Shown: positions 1 to 6,666 of the stretch, piece after piece
Position numbering within the stretch: position 1 is the stretch's first letter
How the letters are laid out: each line of letters opens with the position of its first letter
Origin: Lentisphaeria bacterium
GTDB lineage: Bacteria; Verrucomicrobiota; Lentisphaeria; Victivallales; Victivallaceae
Direction of reading: 5' to 3'
Assembly (NCBI GenBank): GCA_017508555.1
Contig: JAFVYP010000181.1
Location: forward strand, 1 to 43,426
DNA: 43,426 bases
Program-made: the position numbers and the translations under genes
The notes under the pieces: model-generated
Told to the model about the DNA's origin: nothing
Databases searched by the model: none
The model's input: only the letters and a program-made list of their open reading frames with translations

Positions 1-90
1 CAGACGCAGTTCAACACTTTCTTTAGAATATTTTACTTTTTCCTGTTGAAATCCGCGTACCTTCTGTGTATAGTAGAGATTGACCGGCAT
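1..90 (-). CDS. Partial unknown protein, N-terminus only (runs off left edge)
   Basis: An open frame starts at an ATG at 90-88 and stays open for 30 codons to the window edge. It begins MPVNLYYTQKVRG. A G-rich Shine-Dalgarno-like stretch (AGGGGG) lies 7 bases upstream, and a plausible promoter lies at 124-152. No signal peptide or known motif is visible in these 30 residues, so no function is offered. The case for a real gene rests on the start context and promoter, not on homology. Confidence 0.45.
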   Translation of the reverse strand, partial: MPVNLYYTQKVRGFQQEKVKYSKESVELRL

Positions 91-123
91 TGTTTACCCC
101 CTACTGTTTTTGTTGGACACTTT

Positions 124-152
124 ACAATAGGTGCAATTCCGGTCTTTTTCAA
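124..152 (-). promoter_or_regulatory. Sigma70-type promoter for the left-edge gene
   Basis: Reading the minus strand, TTGAAA (152-147) and TATTGT (129-124) are separated by 17 bases, about 35 bases before the ATG at 90. No terminator was seen between this promoter and the end of miaA at 308. Confidence 0.4.
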
Positions 153-307
153 TTCCGTCTTTCTATTTTTCTGCTTTTTCTGCGTATTTCTGTCACAAAC
201 CGTCGAAGAACCAAAAATTTGCCATTTCAGCGATCTTCTTTTTCCTTGCCGGGGGCGGTGTCTCTTGAAAACAGAGTGGTCACTTTTCGGCAGAACGGCG
301 AGGCGTT

Positions 308-1201
308 TCATGGGCGGCGGGTGTCGGGATTGATGATGTCCGTCAGACGGAAAGCCGGGGCGGGCAGCTCCTTCCGGGCGAGGAAAAGTGTTATCAGCTC
401 CTCCGCCTGTTTCTGATCCCCGCGGAGCAGCCAGTGGATCGGAATGCCCTCCCGCTCCATCTTGCGGAAAAAGATATCCTGTCTTTTGGCGAACTGACGG
501 ATCCTGTTGAGCAAAGTTGTCCGCATTTCCTCAAAGGTCGTTTCTCCTTTGAGATGCAGGGACATTTCCCGGTACTCCAGACCGAAAAACTCCAGCTGTT
601 CATGGGTGACGCCGGAATCCAGCAGACGGCGTTCCTCCGCGAGCATGCCGTTGTCGAGTCTTTTATCCAGACGCTCCATGATCCGTTTTCTCACCTCCGC
701 CCGGGGATAATAGACGCCCAGCACAAGGGCATCCAGTTCAAACGGAGGGGTGAAGGAGTATTCTGCTGAAGTATCCTGTTTCTGCCGGGGAAGTCCTGAA
801 TTGCGGGGCGGCAGTTCTTCGCCCGGCAGCCGGTATCCGGCAAGAAGCGCCTGAAGATACAAGGCTGTGCCGCCGCAGAGAACCGGCAGTTTTCCCCGGC
901 TGACGATCTTTGTTACCGCGGCGAAAGCATCTTTGCAGAAACGGGCCAGATTATACACTTCGCAGGCGGGATCTGCAATGTCGATCAGATGATAGGGGAT
1001 ATCGCCGTATTCTTCGATATCCTTGCCGGAACCGATATCCAGTCCTTTATAGACCTGACGGGAGTCAACGCTGATGATCTCTCCGTTGAACCGCTGCGCC
1101 AGAGCCACGGCCAGAGCGGTCTTGCCGGTTGCCGTGGGACCTGTGACGGCAAGAATACGGACTTTTTCAGCGGATTTTTTACAAAAATTTTCCATGTTCA
1201 T
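308..1201 (-). CDS. miaA: tRNA dimethylallyltransferase
   Basis: MiaA transfers a dimethylallyl group to N6 of adenosine 37 in tRNAs reading UNN codons, the first step of ms2i6A formation. The P-loop GPTATGKTALA is near residues 21-31, followed by the family signature DSRQVYKGLDIGSGKD and DIPYHLIDI. The substrate-channel motif CGGTALYLQALL is present. At 297 residues it is slightly shorter than the usual 300-315. Two starts are possible, ATG at 1201 and ATG at 1195; a weak TTGGA lies 5 bases before the second, so MENFCKK may be the true N-terminus. It is divergent from lpxC across 96 bases and appears to be a single gene. Confidence 0.95.
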   Translation of the reverse strand: MNMENFCKKSAEKVRILAVTGPTATGKTALAVALAQRFNGEIISVDSRQVYKGLDIGSGKDIEEYGDIPYHLIDIADPACEVYNLARFCKDAFAAVTKIVSRGKLPVLCGGTALYLQALLAGYRLPGEELPPRNSGLPRQKQDTSAEYSFTPPFELDALVLGVYYPRAEVRKRIMERLDKRLDNGMLAEERRLLDSGVTHEQLEFFGLEYREMSLHLKGETTFEEMRTTLLNRIRQFAKRQDIFFRKMEREGIPIHWLLRGDQKQAEELITLFLARKELPAPAFRLTDIINPDTRRP

Positions 1202-1223
1202 CCAAAAATAAGGGGTATCAAGT

Positions 1224-1251
1224 TTTACTTTTATTTTATCTGCGTTATATT
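1224..1251 (+). promoter_or_regulatory. Candidate promoter for lpxC
   Basis: TTTACT (1224-1229) and TATATT (1246-1251) are 16 bases apart in a very AT-rich 96-base divergent gap between miaA and lpxC. The match is weaker than for other promoters in this window. An RBS (AAAGGATG) precedes the lpxC ATG. Confidence 0.35.
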
Positions 1252-1297
1252 ATGATATGTAATTGTAAAAAAATCAACCCTGAAAGGATGATATTTT

Positions 1298-2137
1298 ATG
1301 GAAAAGCAACAAACTTTGGCAAAAAAGGTACGTCTTTCGGGAATTGCGCTGCATACCGGTATCCGTGCGACGTTGAATCTTCTGCCCGCTGATGAGAACA
1401 CCGGAATCATTTTCCGCAGGATCGATGTGGAAGGCAAACCCGAAGTGCGGGCCGTGGCCTCCAATGTGGTGGATGTCCAGCGGGGAACCACTATTGCGTC
1501 AGGCAAAGCTGTGGTCTATACGGTGGAACATATCATGTCCGCGCTGCATTCCCAGGGGATCGACAACTGTATCGTCGAGATGGATGGTCAGGAGCCGCCC
1601 ATTTGCGACGGTTCCAGTCTGCCCTTTCTGGAATTGGTCAAGTCTGCCGGAACAGTTGTCCAGAGCGCCGATGCCCGTATCTATACGCCCCCGGTTCCCC
1701 TGTCTGTGGTCAACGGACATACCCAGATCATGATGTTCCCGGATGAGGAAAAACTCTCCATTTCCTGCATCACCAGTTTCAAGGGCTGCCCTGTGGATCC
1801 CCAGTTCTACGAATATGTGCTGGATAAGGATACCTACGGCGCTGAAGTTGCTCCCGGACGGACTTTCGTGGATTACAAAGACCTGAAAATGCTTCTGGCT
1901 ATGGGACTGGTCAAAGGGGGCAGTCTGGATGCCGCAGCCATTATCCACAACGGCGCCATCATCTGCAAAGATGCTTTGCGCTTCCCCAACGAGATCGTGC
2001 GCCACAAGATCCTCGACCTGATCGGCGATCTTTACCTGGCCGGTGTGCGTGTCCGCGGACGGATCATCGCCGTCAGACCCGGACATCCCACCAATGTCAA
2101 ACTGGCTGGTGAGATCATCAAAACCATGCAGAAATAA
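1298..2137 (+). CDS. lpxC: UDP-3-O-acyl-N-acetylglucosamine deacetylase
   Basis: LpxC is the zinc hydrolase that removes acetate from UDP-3-O-acyl-GlcNAc, the committed step of lipid A synthesis. The zinc ligands are visible: H78 in TVEHIMSAL, and H236 and D240 in RHKILDLIGDLYL, close to E. coli positions 79, 238 and 242. The substrate-loop motif CDGSSLPF and the APGRTF segment are also present. At 279 residues it is compact; the N-terminal GIALHTG motif is intact and the C-terminus stops soon after the catalytic helix. Start context is AAAGGATG then ATG. The downstream lipoprotein begins 23 bases later and probably shares the transcript. It implies a lipid A-containing outer membrane. Confidence 0.96.
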   Translation: MEKQQTLAKKVRLSGIALHTGIRATLNLLPADENTGIIFRRIDVEGKPEVRAVASNVVDVQRGTTIASGKAVVYTVEHIMSALHSQGIDNCIVEMDGQEPPICDGSSLPFLELVKSAGTVVQSADARIYTPPVPLSVVNGHTQIMMFPDEEKLSISCITSFKGCPVDPQFYEYVLDKDTYGAEVAPGRTFVDYKDLKMLLAMGLVKGGSLDAAAIIHNGAIICKDALRFPNEIVRHKILDLIGDLYLAGVRVRGRIIAVRPGHPTNVKLAGEIIKTMQK

Positions 2138-2160
2138 ACAGTCAAAACAAAGGGGTACGC

Positions 2161-2613
2161 ATGAAAAAACTCGGGATTTTTCTTGCAGCCGCTGCTGCGG
2201 CAGTTGTTTTTTCCGGATGTTCCAGCCCTCAGCTGGATATCGGTGAATACCGTATCGAAGCATCCGGACGCAGAGATTTCATCGTTGCTTATCAGGATAT
2301 GATCTTTCTTCAGATCAAAAGCCCTGAAGATGCCCCCGGTTCTCTGGAATATTGGAACTGGGCCGGAACATACTCCCTTGATGAAAACGGTGAGATCCTC
2401 TTTGACATGGACCGCGAAACCGGAAAAAGATGGCGCTTTTATTTCAACTTTCTGAAAAAGCGCAACGGGATCGTCCTCAATGATCTGAGCAACAACAAGG
2501 GATATCTGCTGAAATACAGGATCCCGGCCAAACGGGCCAATGCCCGCCCCACTTATATGCGTACCGGTTCCACCGGAACAGATCCCAACTACACGCCGCT
2601 GCCGGCTGAATAA
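2161..2613 (+). CDS. Small hypothetical lipoprotein
   Basis: A 150-residue protein with a classic lipoprotein signal: MKKLGIFLAAAAAAVVFSGC, lipobox VFSGC with Cys20 as the lipidated residue, so it should be anchored in a cell membrane facing the periplasm. The mature part contains YWNWAGTYSLDENGEILFDMD and looks like a small beta-rich domain; I recognise no family. It sits 23 bases after lpxC with an AAGGGG RBS, so an envelope role is plausible but unproven. Its stop codon overlaps one arm of a short inverted repeat that may end the transcript. Confidence 0.75.
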   Translation: MKKLGIFLAAAAAAVVFSGCSSPQLDIGEYRIEASGRRDFIVAYQDMIFLQIKSPEDAPGSLEYWNWAGTYSLDENGEILFDMDRETGKRWRFYFNFLKKRNGIVLNDLSNNKGYLLKYRIPAKRANARPTYMRTGSTGTDPNYTPLPAE

Positions 2614-2625
2614 AATCTGCCGGCA
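2600..2625. terminator. Weak inverted repeat between convergent genes
   Basis: TGCCGGC (2600-2606) pairs with GCCGGCA (2619-2625) over a 12-base loop, between two convergent genes. There is no clear T-run on either side, so termination activity is uncertain. The right arm is also part of a tRNA-3'-end-like string (see findings). Confidence 0.25.
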
Positions 2626-2649
2626 GGGGGACTTGAACGGATAACCGGG

Positions 2650-3345
2650 TCAGTTCGCTCTTTTTTCCTGCTGTGAAAGGGCCGTAAAGGGCATGCCCGG
2701 CGTCAGGGGATCTGCTGTGCCGGAAACAGGCACAGCGGCTGAGACCCAGGGGCGGACGGATATGACCCGCAGACGCAGAGAGGGGTTCCGTTCGCATTGA
2801 TAGATCAAGCCCGGAAAAACCCCGTGGACCGCCCCGGCAGAAAGAACGGCTGTTTCCAGCTCTCTGTTGACCGCCACGATGCGCACATTCCGGAACGCTG
2901 ACGGATCTTTTTCATTTTCAGCCGCGCCCGTAATGGATACGACCCGCATGGCGGCCCGCTCCAGATCTTCCATCTGAAGCAGCAGGTGAGCCTGACGGGC
3001 GGGACCTATGGGAAACTCTTTGATAAGTCTGCGGAAGGTCCGGGTGATATCCGAAGCCTCCACAGCCAGACGGCTGCTGTGTTTGATCATTTCTGTCAGG
3101 ATCTCCGCCTGACGGATCTCCCGTTGGGAGACCGTTGTCAGCTTGCCCGTATCCGTCACGCCTGCCGCCCAGCGGCGGAACTGCATGATCTCTCTGTCAC
3201 GGGTGGTCAGTTCCTGTCTCAGGCGGTCCAGTTCGTGACGGAGTTTGCGGTTTTCAAGGCGCAGACGGTCGATGGCCGTTTCTCCGGCAAAAAGAGGGAT
3301 GCGGCACAGGGCTGCAAATAAAGTCAGCAGAAAAAAGATTTTCAC
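2650..3345 (-). CDS. Exported coiled-coil protein with C-terminal beta domain
   Basis: A 231-residue protein with a signal peptide (MKIFFLLTLFAALCRIPLFAG), then a short heptad-like coiled coil at about residues 24-55 (LRLENRKLRHELDRLRQEL), a helical middle, and a C-terminal segment with GAVHGVFPGLIYQ and DPLTPGMPF. That last pattern resembles small beta-barrel modules seen in MreC-like and other periplasmic coiled-coil proteins; the comparison is inference. Its ATG overlaps the stop of the upstream DUF3089 gene by 4 bases, so the two are translationally coupled, as the last gene of an operon with the LptF/G-type permease. Specific function unknown. Confidence 0.7.
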   Translation of the reverse strand: MKIFFLLTLFAALCRIPLFAGETAIDRLRLENRKLRHELDRLRQELTTRDREIMQFRRWAAGVTDTGKLTTVSQREIRQAEILTEMIKHSSRLAVEASDITRTFRRLIKEFPIGPARQAHLLLQMEDLERAAMRVVSITGAAENEKDPSAFRNVRIVAVNRELETAVLSAGAVHGVFPGLIYQCERNPSLRLRVISVRPWVSAAVPVSGTADPLTPGMPFTALSQQEKRAN

Positions 3346-4766
3346 TTTTTCCGGTTCTCCTGCATGAGGACTGCGATTTTCTTTTTCAACGCCTCCAGCG
3401 CCTTCCGGGGATCGTTGATCCCCTGGACTGACTGCTCAAGAGGACAGAGACCGTTGCGTTTGCGGTTGAGGATGCGATGGACTTTGAGGGAACAGGAAGA
3501 GGAGATCCCGTTCTCCTGAAGAAAACGCTGGGCGTCTTCACTCATAACAAGTCCGTAAACATGTTTGGCTTTGCCGTTAATGGCAATGGCGGCGGCGGCC
3601 CGGCCGATGACTTTATCGACGATCACGGCTCCTTCCATGGCTTTTTTATCCCGCTCATACAGACGCAGCAGGGGACTGACGCCCCGGCCCCGTTCGGCGG
3701 CGGCGATCCTGCCCTGCCGCAGAAGGACGCACTCCGCCTCTCCCGCTTTGACCATGGAAACGGCTTTGTCGAACTCATTTTTCATGGCATGGAGCGCTGT
3801 CCGCAGACGGGCATTGGAGGCGATGTTGCCGGCAAAAAGCCAGATGTCTCCGGCATGGAAACAGCCCGGACCGAAAAGACCTTCGTAGAGTTTCCGGGCA
3901 AGAGACGGCACATCTGAAACAAGCAGCGTGCCGTTTTTATCCAGAACGGCCGAACAGACCGGCAGAGGCGCGTTCCTGTGCATCCAGAGCAGAGGGGCAA
4001 GAGTCCTGTGGTCAAAAAAGACCATGCCTTTGTGGAGAGCGGCTGCAGCCGGGAATGTATCTGTCCGCCAGTTGAGCGGATTGATGCCGTATCCGCCGGA
4101 AGAGGTAAAGGAGGATCTGCTTTCCGGACTTTGGGTGTTCCAGATGATGACAACACCCGTTGAGCCCTCGTCTTCTGCGGGCAAAATGCCCCGTTTGCCC
4201 AGATCTTCTCTGATCTGCCGGGCCGTCAGGCCGGGGAGGCCGGGCAGATAGGCCGCCGCAAATCCTTTCCCGGGCGTGATCTCCGGGACGCGTTTGAGGA
4301 CTTCATACAGAACCATCGCTCCCTGACTGTGTCCGAAAAGGATGTAGGGACGGCCCTGGTTCCAGTGTTTCAGGTAATATCTGAAAGCTGCTGCTGTGTC
4401 GGCAACGCCGGGATAAAAGGGGGAATCTTTGTCGATACAGCCGTTTTTGTATCCTTTGAGCGCCTCTTTGCAGCGGGTGTATTCCAGCTGACGGACTGCG
4501 GGGACAAAGATACGGGCGTTGTGGTCAAAGATCCCTGTCTGTGCCGCCGAAAATTTTTTCAGCCGTGTCCGGACTTTCGCGGCGGAAAGATCGGGATAGG
4601 GCGTCTCTTTATCTTTCAGAAGCGTCGGATAGATGTAAAATACATCGAATGAGGCATTTTTTTTATCCTTTTCAGCGATAAGCCAGCTGCTTTTCGGGGC
4701 GTTATCCAGCGCGGAGAGACAGAAAACAACTGTCAATGCCGGAAGGAACAGAAACTTTTTCAGCAT
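3342..4766 (-). CDS. Exported DUF3089 alpha/beta hydrolase fused to DUF1893
   Basis: A 474-residue protein with a signal peptide (first about 20 residues). Residues 25-320 match the DUF3089 alpha/beta-hydrolase family: DVFYIYPTLL, NARIFVPAVRQLEYTR, and the nucleophile elbow GHSQG at 145-149 with Ser147. Residues of about 345-455 match DUF1893, a small domain placed in the cytidine-deaminase-like superfamily, with ERGRGVSPLL, VIVDKVIGRAAA and NGLCPLE. The fusion is unusual and places DUF1893 outside the cytoplasm if the signal works. Start is supported by AAGGAG before the ATG. It lies 26 bases after the permease gene and overlaps the next gene by 4 bases. Substrate unknown; esterase or lipase activity is the family guess. 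Confidence 0.85.
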   Translation of the reverse strand: MLKKFLFLPALTVVFCLSALDNAPKSSWLIAEKDKKNASFDVFYIYPTLLKDKETPYPDLSAAKVRTRLKKFSAAQTGIFDHNARIFVPAVRQLEYTRCKEALKGYKNGCIDKDSPFYPGVADTAAAFRYYLKHWNQGRPYILFGHSQGAMVLYEVLKRVPEITPGKGFAAAYLPGLPGLTARQIREDLGKRGILPAEDEGSTGVVIIWNTQSPESRSSFTSSGGYGINPLNWRTDTFPAAAALHKGMVFFDHRTLAPLLWMHRNAPLPVCSAVLDKNGTLLVSDVPSLARKLYEGLFGPGCFHAGDIWLFAGNIASNARLRTALHAMKNEFDKAVSMVKAGEAECVLLRQGRIAAAERGRGVSPLLRLYERDKKAMEGAVIVDKVIGRAAAAIAINGKAKHVYGLVMSEDAQRFLQENGISSSCSLKVHRILNRKRNGLCPLEQSVQGINDPRKALEALKKKIAVLMQENRKK

Positions 4767-4792
4767 AAAATCCCTCTCCTTGTGTTAAAAAT

Positions 4793-5887
4793 CTATCTTT
4801 TGGAAATCCTGACGGTCAGAATGGCTCCCAGCACCTGAAAAACGATATTGGGCAGCCAGAGCAGATACTGCGGATACAGATGCGGCCGGGAATCCAGACT
4901 CTCGCACAGAATGATCGAGAGAAAAAATGCCCCCGCAAGGATCACGCTCAAAAAGAGCCCCACCGATGTCTCTCTGCGGCTCGTTCTGATGGCCAGAGGC
5001 AGGCCCAGCAGCAGGAAGGCGATGGGCGAAAGTGCAAAGGCGATACGCTGATTGAGTTCCACCTCCAGCTTTGTGGAGTCCCGGTTCCACTGTTTGGTCA
5101 TGCGGATCATGCCCATCAGGTCGGAAAGCTTCATGTATTTGGGTTTGATCTGGATGCGCCGGGCATTGGTCTGTTTTCCGTAATAGAAGCGGAATTCCAG
5201 TTCGCTGCTGTAAAAGCGGTCGATGGTTTTGGTTTTATCGGCCTTTTTGTCGGTGACAAGGCAGTCGTAAAGGCGGATCGTCAAAGTCTTTTGTTCCTTA
5301 TCCACAAAGACTTTTCCTCTGACGGCGGAAATATCCTGAGCCACAGTCGTCCGGTCGGCAAGGGTGTAGAGCTGAACGCCGAGGATGGTGTTTTCCCCCT
5401 CCTTGTCTTCGATGTAGATGATGGTGTTTTCATAACTGATGGGTTTGCCCGGTTCAAACATGGCCAGCGGCTGATTGATAGCCGCTTCGCCCATCATTTC
5501 GCGGGATCTTCCCAGCATGGGGGGACCGATTTCCACCTGAAGATAGAGACAGAGGGCCGTCAGCAGTATGGTGATGATCATAATGGGGGAAACGATCTGC
5601 ATGATGGATACACCGCAGGCCCGCATGGCCGTGATCTCGTTGTCGGCGGACATCCTGCCGAAAACCAGCATCACCGCCACCATAACGGCCCAGGGGACCG
5701 TGAAAGTCAGGATGATCGGCAGGATATAAAGGGTGAATTTGCAGAAAGTCACAAAGGAGATCCCCTGTGAAACATAGTCCAGGACTTTGACAAGATTGGC
5801 TCCTGTCATCCCGAAAGTCAGTATCCCGATGGCCATGGAAAAGGCCAGCAGAAAACCGCGTGTAACGTACCAGTTGAGTGTTTTCAT
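4793..5887 (-). CDS. LptF/LptG family permease (LPS transport)
   Basis: A 364-residue inner-membrane protein of the YjgP/YjgQ family, which with LptB forms the ABC transporter that extracts LPS for delivery to the outer membrane. Features include N-terminal membrane helices, the ADNEITAMRACGVS coupling segment that touches LptB, a central periplasmic beta-jellyroll (about residues 120-260) and three C-terminal helices including LSPIAFLLLGLPLAIRTSRR. The start MKTLNWYVTRGF at 5887 is chosen because AGGGAAAT precedes it, because LptF/G proteins begin this way, and because the upstream in-frame ATG at 5959 would lie before the predicted transcription start. No partner permease is in the window. 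I cannot tell F from G. Confidence 0.9.
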   Translation of the reverse strand: MKTLNWYVTRGFLLAFSMAIGILTFGMTGANLVKVLDYVSQGISFVTFCKFTLYILPIILTFTVPWAVMVAVMLVFGRMSADNEITAMRACGVSIMQIVSPIMIITILLTALCLYLQVEIGPPMLGRSREMMGEAAINQPLAMFEPGKPISYENTIIYIEDKEGENTILGVQLYTLADRTTVAQDISAVRGKVFVDKEQKTLTIRLYDCLVTDKKADKTKTIDRFYSSELEFRFYYGKQTNARRIQIKPKYMKLSDLMGMIRMTKQWNRDSTKLEVELNQRIAFALSPIAFLLLGLPLAIRTSRRETSVGLFLSVILAGAFFLSIILCESLDSRPHLYPQYLLWLPNIVFQVLGAILTVRISKR

Positions 5888-5950
5888 ATTTCCCTGCTGA
5901 TATTCAAAAATGTGACCGGTTCTCTCTATTGGAGAATTGTTCCTCCATGT

Positions 5951-5979
5951 AAGATACATGGCAGAACGGTTTTTGGCAA
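5951..5979 (-). promoter_or_regulatory. Promoter for the LptF/G-DUF3089 operon
   Basis: Minus strand TTGCCA (5979-5974) and TATCTT (5956-5951), spacer 17. It lies about 60 bases before the ATG at 5887 and is back to back with the plus-strand promoter at 6021-6049, which has an identical -10 hexamer. Confidence 0.55.
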
Positions 5980-6020
5980 GGGGAGGAAGGATTTTTTTAC
6001 GTTGAAAAATCGCTTTTACC

Positions 6021-6049
6021 TTGACCTTTTGGAAAATATGATGTATCTT
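6021..6049 (+). promoter_or_regulatory. Promoter for the kinase operon
   Basis: TTGACC (6021-6026) and TATCTT (6044-6049), spacer 17, about 65 bases before the first gene of the 6.1-11 kb operon. Confidence 0.6.
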
Positions 6050-6114
6050 TTATGTAAATTCTGTTCTGATTGCTGTTTTGTTGAACATCAAATATACCAA
6101 GGAGAATGACTGCA

Positions 6115-6666
6115 ATGAAAAAATCAATGTCCTGGCTTCCGGCGATCCTGGCTGTTGTCGCGGGTGCCGCATTTATCTGGTACATGAACTACTCTTTTGA
6201 AAACTCTCCCCTTGTCCGGGAGCTCTTTTCCGGTTCCGGTTCGGGCGTTTTGGGAGAGGTCAATGAAAACAGCGGGGAGACCCTGGCCATGCGCGCCCGT
6301 TTCACCGGCAAGATCTCCATGCTGATCTTTTCGGCCATCACGGTTTTGCAGTTTGTGGCCTTCGGTGCCGGGACCGGTGTGATCTCCCGTATCCGTACGA
6401 GCAGTGAAAGTCCTGAACTCAAGCTCAAGAGACTGGATAACTCCGACATTATTTTCGACGTGCCTCTTTATGTGGGATTGTTCGGTACGGTCTCCGCATT
6501 TCTGGTGATGACATTTTCTCCCCAGAGCAGCCGTTTGATCGCATACAGCTCCACACTGATCGGCATTATTTTCAGTCTGCTGCTGCGCCTGACCATGCAC
6601 TACCCGCTCAAAAACAAGCTGCTGGGCATTGCAGGGAACAGTGAAAACAAAGGAGCTGACAAGTGA
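6115..6666 (+). CDS. Four-helix membrane protein, possibly TolQ/ExbB/MotA-like
   Basis: A 183-residue integral membrane protein with predicted helices at about 7-25, 66-88, 115-133 and 138-158. The pair around DVPLYVGLFGTVSAFLV (GLFGTV at 121-126), then a helix rich in small residues, recalls the third and fourth helices of TolQ/ExbB/MotA proton-channel subunits, where a GLLGTV-type motif is typical; this is inference from a short pattern. ATG at 6115 is preferred over 6106 because AAGGAG ends at 6104, too close to the first. The next gene begins with a GTG that overlaps this stop by 4 bases. Its partner has an Asp in its only membrane helix, as expected for the second stator subunit. Confidence 0.75.
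   Translation: MKKSMSWLPAILAVVAGAAFIWYMNYSFENSPLVRELFSGSGSGVLGEVNENSGETLAMRARFTGKISMLIFSAITVLQFVAFGAGTGVISRIRTSSESPELKLKRLDNSDIIFDVPLYVGLFGTVSAFLVMTFSPQSSRLIAYSSTLIGIIFSLLLRLTMHYPLKNKLLGIAGNSENKGADK

Noticed and set aside
5888-5959. Upstream in-frame start for the LptF/G permease
   Set aside because: It lies before the predicted transcription start, has no RBS and adds a hydrophilic segment not found in the family.
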